A stretch of 45,821 nucleotides of DNA from a virus, in IMG/VR virus record IMGVR_UViG_3300022074_000090, positions 1 to 45,821 of that record, one strand, 5' to 3'. This document shows positions 14,560 to 20,962 of the stretch, piece after piece (the stretch's first letter is position 1; the number at the start of each line of letters is the position of its first letter). The notes below the pieces were generated by a model. The model was given only the letters and a program-made list of their open reading frames with translations, had not been told where the DNA came from and searched no databases. A program made the position numbers and the translations under genes.

Positions 14560-14900
14560 CAGCAGATCCTCAACAACAAGCCATAGAATTTCGTCACTGT
14601 TACGAAGTTCCGAATACTCCAGACAATACTGAAATGCAGTTGCGTCTTATTCAAGAAGAGTTTAAAGAGTTCGTCGCAGAAGACGAACCAGAAAACAAAC
14701 TCAAAGAGCTTGCGGACCTTGTATATGTGTGCTTCCAATATGCCGAGAATCTGGAGTGGGACTTAGTTACCGCTCTGCATCGTGTGCATAAAAGCAACAT
14801 GTCGAAGCTCGGTCCAGACCGTAAGCCTATCCGCCGTGAAGACGGAAAGATTCTCAAAGGTCCTAACTATCAACCACCCAACCTGAGTGACTTAGTATGA
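14556..14900 (+). CDS. MazG-like nucleotide pyrophosphohydrolase
   Basis: A 114-residue protein with the MazG-type metal-binding pattern: EEFKEF in one helix (about residues 33-38) and ELADLVYVC in the next (about 51-59), separated by an acidic loop, as in all-alpha NTP pyrophosphatases. The later HKSNMSKLGPDRKP segment fits the family's substrate loop. It would hydrolyse nucleoside triphosphates, either cleaning the dNTP pool or altering alarmone levels. It overlaps IF-1 and nrdA by ATGA junctions. Confidence 0.8.
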   Translation: MTADPQQQAIEFRHCYEVPNTPDNTEMQLRLIQEEFKEFVAEDEPENKLKELADLVYVCFQYAENLEWDLVTALHRVHKSNMSKLGPDRKPIRREDGKILKGPNYQPPNLSDLV

Positions 14901-16294
14901 AAAGCAAAATTGCACGTACAGGACGAGTTCAAAACTGGCTCGACAATCCTGACCAACGACTGCCTGCATCTTGCACGGTGTTCGTTGTAGAAGACACGAT
15001 CGAAGGCCCTAACGGTATTGAGGCGTCTTGGGACTTTGTGTCTCACGCTCTCCGCTATGGAGCAGGCTGTGCCGTGCACCTGACTAACCTTCGTCCTAAT
15101 GGCAGCAGCAATGACAAGGGTCTCGTAGCAAGCGGACCTGTCAGCTTTGCCAAGGTTTACTCAGTGCTGAATGAAGTTCTGCGCAGAGGTGGTGTTTGGA
15201 AAAACGGAGCTGTGGTCTGTCACCTCGACATCAGCCACCCTGACATCCTTGAGTTTGTCACCGCACGTCGTGAAGAACTCCCTTGGGTCAAGCGTTGTGT
15301 GAACGTCAGCGAGTTGCTCTGGAACAAAACTACCGACGAAGTCAAAGAAGCTATCTGTGCAGGTATTGCACGTGGTGACATCTGGCTTACCAAGATTCGG
15401 TATGACCACCGTGGCTTCCGTATCTACGGCAACGTGTGCCTGGAGGTCTTTCTCAAGTCCCGTGGCACCTGTCTGCTTGAGCACATCAACCTGGGTGCTT
15501 GCAAGATCAAAGACATCCCTCACGCATTCGTTGAAGGAATGACTGAGCTGTGTGAACTTCACAGCAAGACTGGCGTAGGTGAATCACGTGAGTATCTGTC
15601 TCCTGAAGTGGACAGGCAGGTCGGTTTAGGTGTCCTTGGACTAGCGAATCTACTGGCTCTGGAGAAAGTTACCTACGCACAATTGGCTGAGGCACTGGAT
15701 TTTTATCACGGTGCAGAACATGACGTCATGGTGACTCCTGGAGCCCGTAAAATAGTTGAAGCTCTCGATCACGGACTCAAGCTCGCTACGGAAATTGCAC
15801 GTGAATCCAACATGGATCGTGCGTTTGCAATTGCTCCTACAGCTAGCTGTTCGTATCGCTATGAAGACCGTGCTGGCTACACAACTACACCCGAATTGGC
15901 ACCCCCAATCGGACGTGTTGTTGACCGAGACAGTTCTACCTTTGGCGTTCAACAGTATGACTACGGCAACGTAGAGACTGCTGAAGAAGTCGGTTGGGAT
16001 GTGTACAAGCGAGTGGTGGATGGCATCTGTCAGATGTATCACAACACAGGCTTGTTCCATGGATACAGTTTCAACTCTTGGAGCGACATCGTTACTTATG
16101 ACGTTGCCTTTGTAGAGGACTGGCTCCGTAGCCCGCAGACCAGCTTGTATTACTCCCTGCAAGTTATGCAGAACACGCAAGCTAAGGATGACGCCATGGC
16201 TGCTCTTGATGGCGACTTCAGTGCGCTCTTTAACTTCGACGATCTGTCGGATGAAACAGAAGAGGCAGCTTTTTGCCCTTCCTGTGCCGAATAA
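14897..16294 (+). CDS. nrdA: Class I ribonucleotide reductase alpha subunit, compact form
   Basis: At 465 residues it is much shorter than the usual 750 or so, with no ATP-cone. Active-site features remain: Cys26 in LPASC, the N-x-C-x-E radical motif as NVCLEV (N179, C181, E183), Cys192 in TCLLEHINL, a Tyr-Tyr pair in SLYYSLQ for radical transfer, and a C-terminal CPSC for reduction by thioredoxin. It reduces ribonucleotides to deoxyribonucleotides with the adjacent NrdB. Compact NrdA proteins are known from cyanophages and were once mistaken for class II; the CxxC, YY and neighbouring nrdB support class I. Confidence 0.88.
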   Translation: MKSKIARTGRVQNWLDNPDQRLPASCTVFVVEDTIEGPNGIEASWDFVSHALRYGAGCAVHLTNLRPNGSSNDKGLVASGPVSFAKVYSVLNEVLRRGGVWKNGAVVCHLDISHPDILEFVTARREELPWVKRCVNVSELLWNKTTDEVKEAICAGIARGDIWLTKIRYDHRGFRIYGNVCLEVFLKSRGTCLLEHINLGACKIKDIPHAFVEGMTELCELHSKTGVGESREYLSPEVDRQVGLGVLGLANLLALEKVTYAQLAEALDFYHGAEHDVMVTPGARKIVEALDHGLKLATEIARESNMDRAFAIAPTASCSYRYEDRAGYTTTPELAPPIGRVVDRDSSTFGVQQYDYGNVETAEEVGWDVYKRVVDGICQMYHNTGLFHGYSFNSWSDIVTYDVAFVEDWLRSPQTSLYYSLQVMQNTQAKDDAMAALDGDFSALFNFDDLSDETEEAAFCPSCAE

Positions 16295-16309
16295 CTATCT
16301 ATCAAACAA

Positions 16310-17044
16310 ATGACAAAACCAACATCACCTTACGCACAACTGCATCAACGCAAGCGGACCTGGACTCCGGTCGAGGTTACCGCAGGAGACCTGCTGGAAG
16401 GCGGTGAAGAGGTCATTCAACGTGCGCTTGCACTCCGCTGTCTTGAGATTCCTGTCGGTGACTTCATTACTGAAGCCATGCGTGGGGATCTGCCGGACGA
16501 CCGTGCATGTATCAGGCTCCTTCAATCAAACGTAATCGACGAAGAAAAACATGACATTGCACTTAATTATGCAGCACGAGCCCACAAGGTTCCAACAGCC
16601 TTTGAGCGAGAAGCTGGGAAGATTTGCCAGACGTGGCTGGAACTTGATCGGCACCCTGTCCTCAAGGCTGTGGTCCTTGAAAGATCCGTCTTCTTCGTGT
16701 TGCTGCCAATTTTCAGGTTCCTTGGAGACACCGGGCTGCGCACGACAAGTGCCGACATCTCACGGGATGAACAGACCCACGTAGCGGCTAACTCGCTTGT
16801 TTGCTCTGAGATCGGATTGACAAGTGACAAAACTATCAACTCTCTCCGCCGAGCAACGATTGACTGGGTTACCCAATCTCTCGATGCCGAGCACGAGAAC
16901 AAGTACCTTTCCAAGAACTTCTGGCTCAAGTGTTCAGACAACCTGTACACCCGTGGAAAGGCAGAAGGCTTAGGTGATACCCGTGCTTCACGGATGCCTG
17001 CCTTCTTTGAATCAAACAACGTTAATTTACCTCAATACGCATAA
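16310..17044 (+). CDS. nrdB: Ribonucleotide reductase beta subunit lacking the radical tyrosine
   Basis: At 244 residues it is shorter than the usual 320-375. Candidate metal ligands are E46, E78 and H81 (EEKH), E124 (VLER), and E154 and H157 (DEQTH), with the same spacing as in E. coli NrdB. The position of the radical tyrosine (four residues after the first ligand His) is Leu85. This suggests a tyrosine-independent cofactor such as the dimanganese type of class Id, which is inference. It starts 15 bases after nrdA. Confidence 0.85.
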   Translation: MTKPTSPYAQLHQRKRTWTPVEVTAGDLLEGGEEVIQRALALRCLEIPVGDFITEAMRGDLPDDRACIRLLQSNVIDEEKHDIALNYAARAHKVPTAFEREAGKICQTWLELDRHPVLKAVVLERSVFFVLLPIFRFLGDTGLRTTSADISRDEQTHVAANSLVCSEIGLTSDKTINSLRRATIDWVTQSLDAEHENKYLSKNFWLKCSDNLYTRGKAEGLGDTRASRMPAFFESNNVNLPQYA

Positions 17045-17344
17045 GTGCCACATATTGAATTCTCAACTGAAGAGCTGACCAAGATGAAGTGTCAGGTCAT
17101 GGACCAGGGCATTGTGCCCGACACCTTCGATGACAGTCAGCTCCCAACAGACGTCCACATTGTTGAATACACTTTGGACGGACAACGGTTCTTTGATGTC
17201 GTCCGTGCTTACACCATGGTTGACATCTTCGACCCTTATTATGACCGTGTAATGGGTAAGGGCGAAATCATCTCTATCAAGAATGGCTACGGCAGAATTA
17301 GACCAAAACTATATGGCAAAATCCAAAACGAAAAGAAAGGCTGA
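17045..17344 (+). CDS. Hypothetical protein, 99 aa
   Basis: The GTG start at 17045 directly follows the nrdB stop. A mixed alpha/beta protein with a central VDIVEYTLDGQRFFDVVRAY-like strand pair and a basic end (IRPKLYGKIQNEKKG). The placement between nrdB and thyX suggests a role in nucleotide metabolism, but no domain is recognised. Confidence 0.6.
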   Translation: MPHIEFSTEELTKMKCQVMDQGIVPDTFDDSQLPTDVHIVEYTLDGQRFFDVVRAYTMVDIFDPYYDRVMGKGEIISIKNGYGRIRPKLYGKIQNEKKG

Positions 17345-17441
17345 TTATATAAATGAGTTAGTTGACCTAACACGAGATACAGCTGAAAAACTTACAGTAA
17401 AACAATTGAGAGTACTAGTAGCAAGACATGCACAAAGCTGA
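17313..17441 (+). CDS. Small basic helical protein, 42 aa
   Basis: The ATG at 17313 lies in another frame within the end of the previous gene, and its stop overlaps the thyX start. The sequence is AKSKTKRKADYINELVDLTR, followed by a Leu/Val/Lys helix. It may be a coupling ORF or a small nucleic-acid-binding peptide. Supported only by frame openness and tight coupling. Confidence 0.45.
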   Translation: MAKSKTKRKADYINELVDLTRDTAEKLTVKQLRVLVARHAQS

Positions 17442-18054
17442 ACTAATTTGGATAACACCTGATGCTGAAAAACTTGTGGGCAAGATTGCAAGAGTATCTA
17501 ACCCCAAAAACGAAAACAACCCTGACGTCACAAAGCTCCTTGGATACCTCATCAAACATAAACACTGGTCACCTTTTGAGATGGTCAGCCTATGCGTCGA
17601 GATTGAGACTACAAGGGCTATTAGTCCGCAAATCTTACGGCATCGCTCCTTTAGCTTCCAGGAGTTTTCACAAAGGTACGCTGAGGCCACGTCAGTAGAT
17701 GTACCCCAACTCCGTCGTCAAGACACAAAGAATCGGCAAAATTCTATTGACGATGTAGAGCCTCACATTGAAGAGTGGCTGCAGGAAAAAATCGAAGCAC
17801 ACAACCGTAGTGCTCTTGATATCTACAACGGCATGCTTGCTTATGGTATTGCCAAAGAATGTGCACGCAACGTGTTACCTTTATCTACGGCGACCCGTTT
17901 ATATATGTCGGGCACGCTACGTTCTTGGCTCCACTACTGTGACCTCCGCTGTGCCAATGGCACTCAGGCAGAACACAAGCAGATTGCTGATTCCGTAAAA
18001 GATATCCTTCTCGCTCAGGTTCCTACAATTGCCCACGCAATGTGGCCTGAATGA
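17428..18054 (+). CDS. thyX: FAD-dependent thymidylate synthase ThyX
   Basis: A 208-residue protein with the ThyX signature RHR-x7-S (R71, H72, R73 ... S81, in ILRHRSFSFQEFSQRY), which binds dUMP and FAD. Flanking helices carry the usual EMVSLCVEIETTRAI segment. It makes dTMP from dUMP with methylene-tetrahydrofolate and NADPH. The length is typical. It closes the thioredoxin-NrdAB pathway operon; no classical ThyA is seen. Confidence 0.93.
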   Translation: MHKAELIWITPDAEKLVGKIARVSNPKNENNPDVTKLLGYLIKHKHWSPFEMVSLCVEIETTRAISPQILRHRSFSFQEFSQRYAEATSVDVPQLRRQDTKNRQNSIDDVEPHIEEWLQEKIEAHNRSALDIYNGMLAYGIAKECARNVLPLSTATRLYMSGTLRSWLHYCDLRCANGTQAEHKQIADSVKDILLAQVPTIAHAMWPE

Positions 18055-18087
18055 TTATGATTGAGGCTGATATAAATACAGCCATAA

Positions 18088-18747
18088 ATGAACTTTATTG
18101 CAGCCACAGTTGAACTCAAATCTCTCGGATCAGATCCTGTCAATGCTTACGGTCTTGAGTATCAGTACGCTGATGTTGCTATCCCCGCTGGCAATAGTGC
18201 TGGAGAGGTCAAGCTCCGGGTTCTCGTTTACAACCGTCCAGGAGCAAAACTCGAAGCCCTCGGCGGATGGAAATCTGGCAACCGTGCACTGATCACAGGT
18301 CAACTGGTGTTTTCTGATGACACCGGCAAGCCTTTGGATCTGATCGCTACCACGATCGAAACAAACATCCCTAACGACATGTACTGCAATCAGGTCGTTC
18401 TGGGCAACGCATTCTTTGGTGCTACTGAAATCAAAGAACGCAAGAACGGTGTTGTCGCTACCAAGATTGGCACAACACTAGATAACTCTGATACAACCAC
18501 CTGGCTCTATCTCGAAACACATGAAAGCCGTTTATCTAAACTCGAATCTAGGATCCGCAAAGGGCGGGCTCTCTGCGTTCAAGGTTATCTGCGAGAATAT
18601 CGCAAGGATGATTCTGATTCGCCTTACAGAGCAATCGTTGCGTCTGACTTCTCTACTCGTAAGGACAGAGAAAGGAATACTGGCCGGGCAAAAGCGACGG
18701 GCTCAGCAGCTGGCTACGCTGAGACGGATCCGACACCTGAGTATTAA
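18088..18747 (+). CDS. Single-stranded-DNA-binding-like protein with OB folds
   Basis: A 219-residue protein. The N-terminus (NFIAATVELKSLGSDPVN) resembles the first strand of bacterial and cyanobacterial SSB proteins. Strands LRVLVYNRPG and GNRALITGQLVF complete a plausible OB fold, and a second beta-rich part follows (residues about 110-185). A polar, charged C-terminal tail ends TDPTPEY. It probably binds ssDNA in replication or recombination and opens the replication cluster. Confidence 0.6.
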   Translation: MNFIAATVELKSLGSDPVNAYGLEYQYADVAIPAGNSAGEVKLRVLVYNRPGAKLEALGGWKSGNRALITGQLVFSDDTGKPLDLIATTIETNIPNDMYCNQVVLGNAFFGATEIKERKNGVVATKIGTTLDNSDTTTWLYLETHESRLSKLESRIRKGRALCVQGYLREYRKDDSDSPYRAIVASDFSTRKDRERNTGRAKATGSAAGYAETDPTPEY

Positions 18748-18830
18748 GAACCCTAGCTGTAAGTACCGCAAGAGCGGTCCTTACTGGTGGGAGTCTCCGA
18801 TCTACAGAACCTCTCGTATTCGTATGTCCA

Positions 18831-18853
18831 GGGGCCTATAAGGCTCCTTTTTT
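18831..18853 (+). terminator. Intrinsic terminator
   Basis: A 7-bp stem (GGGGCCT/AGGCTCC with one wobble) has a 3-base loop and is followed by TTTTTT. It ends the SSB-like gene. The 18748-18830 stretch also holds a weak ACCGC/GCGGT hairpin (about 18767). Confidence 0.75.
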
Positions 18854-18920
18854 ATTACCTCACGTTTGCCATAGTTATTACTTATAGTCAATAAGTATCG
18901 AAAGTATTTGAATACAAACT

Positions 18921-19658
18921 ATGGAAATCCTGCCTCCTGAACTACTGGGTGAATCACAACCCAAGGACAAGATTGAAACTAAAGAACCAGATGCCTACTG
19001 GAAACCGTCTTCACTGAAGGACGGTGAGTCTGAGGAGTTCCGTCTTCTCGGCTGCTATGAAACTGGACACGCAGTAATGGGATGGCAATATCCCTCTGAG
19101 AAAGCTGATGAAAAGGGAGAGCTACGCTTTAACGGTTTCGTTGTTACTCGTACTTACCCCAAAGACCCGAGTGACATTGCAAGAGAAACTGACTGGTCTA
19201 AGCCTGACCGTCCAAAGATTGATGGCGTTTTTGCTAAGCCTCGAAAGTTTTTGGCCTGGATTGCTACCAGTGCTGCTCGTGGTCGCCTCGAAGTCCTCTT
19301 TATTGAGCAGCGAGGTCTTCGTGATCAGCTTACTGAAATTCTCCAAGAGATTGAGGACTATACATGGTCTGAAGAAGGTCTTGCTAACTTCAGTATCAAG
19401 ATCTCCCGTAAGGGAACTGGCCTTGAAACTTCTTACTCCATCCTTCCCAAGGTTCGCAAAGTGCCTGAGAAGATTCGCAAAGAGTGGGAAACTCAGAAAG
19501 AAACCATCTGGCTCCCTAACTTTTTTGAAGGCAAGAATCCGTTTGACGGTAAGCAAGTAGAAGGCAAGGGTCTACCTGCCGGTGGCGTTGACAAGAACGG
19601 CGCAACCGTTGCACCTGCCAAGCAACAACCAAAAGAAGAAACTGAAACTGAATTCTGA
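18921..19658 (+). CDS. Putative ssDNA-binding/replication accessory protein with acidic C-tail
   Basis: A 245-residue protein. An acidic N-terminus is followed by a beta-rich core (GESEEFRLLGCYETGHAVMG, then FNGFVVTRTYPKDP) and a helical part (RDQLTEILQEIEDYTW). A Lys/Pro/Gly linker leads to a strongly acidic tip with terminal Phe (KEETETEF). This architecture (globular domain, linker, acidic tip ending in Phe) is shared by phage ssDNA-binding proteins such as T7 gp2.5, but the core is not clearly homologous. It is the leading candidate for the main replication SSB. Confidence 0.5.
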   Translation: MEILPPELLGESQPKDKIETKEPDAYWKPSSLKDGESEEFRLLGCYETGHAVMGWQYPSEKADEKGELRFNGFVVTRTYPKDPSDIARETDWSKPDRPKIDGVFAKPRKFLAWIATSAARGRLEVLFIEQRGLRDQLTEILQEIEDYTWSEEGLANFSIKISRKGTGLETSYSILPKVRKVPEKIRKEWETQKETIWLPNFFEGKNPFDGKQVEGKGLPAGGVDKNGATVAPAKQQPKEETETEF

Positions 19659-19660
19659 TT

Positions 19661-19999
19661 ATGTCTTTAGAGAACTTACCACCCGAAATGCAACAACGAA
19701 TTGCAGCTATCATGGCAGGAGCGGCTGATCCGTCCAGTCCGCACCAGGCTGCTATTGCACAACCTGCCCCTGAGCCAACTCCGGCTCCTATTCAGCGTCC
19801 TCCGTCGCTGATGGATCACGTCATCTCTCTTCGTGGCGAAGTCCAAGCTTTACGTCAGCAAGTCGAAGCAAGCAGTCAAGTGACTGAAGCAGTCGGCAAT
19901 GCAGTTGGAGCGTTATATCAAATGTTTCAACCATCCCAAGGGGAGACGTATAGCCAACAGGCTTATGAAGAGAACTACCCTAATCAAGAGGATTTCTAA
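19661..19999 (+). CDS. Hypothetical coiled-coil protein, 112 aa
   Basis: The protein has a short N-terminal helix (LPPEMQQRIAAIMAGAA), a Pro/Ala-rich linker (PAPEPTPAPIQRPPS), then a coiled coil (VISLRGEVQALRQQVEASSQ, about residues 53-85) and a polar Gln/Tyr/Asn end. It starts 2 bases after the previous gene, and its stop overlaps the hli start. Probably an oligomerising accessory factor; not recognised. Confidence 0.6.
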   Translation: MSLENLPPEMQQRIAAIMAGAADPSSPHQAAIAQPAPEPTPAPIQRPPSLMDHVISLRGEVQALRQQVEASSQVTEAVGNAVGALYQMFQPSQGETYSQQAYEENYPNQEDF

Positions 20000-20106
20000 T
20001 GCGCAATCTATTTACAGAAGAAGCTGAAAAGCTCAACGGTCGTGTCGCAATGCTCGGCATCACCATCGCCATCATTACTCAACTGGTTGCCGGTTCTATC
20101 TGGTAA
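19999..20106 (+). CDS. hli: High-light-inducible protein (Hli)
   Basis: A 35-residue protein with the single-helix chlorophyll-binding motif: EAEKLNGRVAMLGITIAIIT matches the conserved A-E-x-x-N-G-R-x-A-M-x-G core, followed by Q-L-V-A-G. Hli proteins bind chlorophyll and dissipate excess light around photosystem II assembly. Marine cyanophages commonly carry one. The start overlaps the upstream stop (TAATG). The ORF is too short for routine callers. It ends on ACAGCC and a UAAC terminator. Confidence 0.9.
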   Translation: MRNLFTEEAEKLNGRVAMLGITIAIITQLVAGSIW

Positions 20107-20122
20107 ACAGCCAACAAGCAGG

Positions 20123-20145
20123 ACCCGGCTAACGCCGGGTTTTTT
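20123..20145 (+). terminator. UAAC-tetraloop terminator
   Basis: The stem ACCCGGC/GCCGGGT has loop TAAC, then T-run. ACAGCC at 20107-20112 directly follows the hli stop codon. Confidence 0.88.
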
Positions 20146-20170
20146 ACTAGCGTTCAACAATATAAGACTA

Positions 20171-20962
20171 ATGTCTGACCTTCCATATCGGATCTCTACC
20201 CCTAGCGGGTACCGTAAATACTTGTGCAGTGGCATGTATCTGCCGTCAGTGACGACTGTGTTGTCGGCGACAGAAACAGAGAAGGCTAAGAAAGGCCTTG
20301 CTACTTGGCAAAAGAACAATCCTGGCGGACTCGAAGCGGCAGCTGCTCGTGGTACCGCAGTGCACCTTGCCTGTGAGAATTACTTGCGTGGCATCACAGA
20401 ACCTGTACCTGAACAGTATGCAGGCTTCTGGAATGGCATGGATAAGTATCTCGACTGGTTCGAGGACATCTACTGGTCTGAGCGTCCACTCCGTCCAGAT
20501 TGGAACCACTTGCGTTCTGATGACAAAGAAGTAGCCTATGTATGGTCAACCGTACACAAGTACGCTGGTTGTCCTGACCTCATCGGTACTATCGGTGGTG
20601 TTAATATCATTGCGGACTTCAAGACAAGTAACGCACCATATCGTGACAGTTTTCCTGATAAAGGCGACAAGGGTGGTTACGGCGGTTTCCGCAAATATCA
20701 GAAGTGTGCTCAACAGATGGCTGCCTACAGGCTGGCTCTAGAAGAGCGTACCGGGTTCCGGTGTGACGCTGCATTGATCATCGTTACGACCGAAGAAACA
20801 ACACAAGGGTTGTTTATTGACAGTGACAAGCTGGATTTGTATGAGTCCCGCTTCCTGAAGCGCTGCGAAATGTTCCACGAAAAAGAATCTACTGAAGATG
20901 AAATTGAAAATATCCGTCAACAAGAAGTGTCTCAACAAGCAGAATCCACAGAAAGTTGCTGA
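20171..20962 (+). CDS. RecB/Cas4-type PD-(D/E)XK nuclease
   Basis: Start ATG 20171 (the frame also contains earlier codons overlapping hli and the terminator, which are rejected). In 263 residues the nuclease motifs appear in order: RGTAVHLACENYL (His of motif I, about 60-72), AGCPDLIG (metal-binding Asp, about 135), IADFKTS (Asp and Lys, about 150-156) and KCAQQMAAYRLALE (QxxxY motif, about 180-193). It would process DNA ends in replication or recombination. It overlaps the primase-helicase by 65 bases. Confidence 0.82.
   Translation: MSDLPYRISTPSGYRKYLCSGMYLPSVTTVLSATETEKAKKGLATWQKNNPGGLEAAAARGTAVHLACENYLRGITEPVPEQYAGFWNGMDKYLDWFEDIYWSERPLRPDWNHLRSDDKEVAYVWSTVHKYAGCPDLIGTIGGVNIIADFKTSNAPYRDSFPDKGDKGGYGGFRKYQKCAQQMAAYRLALEERTGFRCDAALIIVTTEETTQGLFIDSDKLDLYESRFLKRCEMFHEKESTEDEIENIRQQEVSQQAESTESC

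Noticed and set aside
18070-18077. TATAAATA, the T4-type late promoter sequence, just before the SSB-like gene; similar strings at 33163, 17345 and inside other genes.
   Set aside because: It is only 11 bases from the start codon, occurs also inside coding sequence, and no T4-type genes are present. It fits chance in AT-rich gaps.
18748-18841. An open frame after the SSB-like gene with protein-like codons (NPSCKYRKSGPYWWESP).
   Set aside because: No start codon of a standard type lies in the right place and it runs into the terminator. It may be a relic but cannot be supported as a gene.
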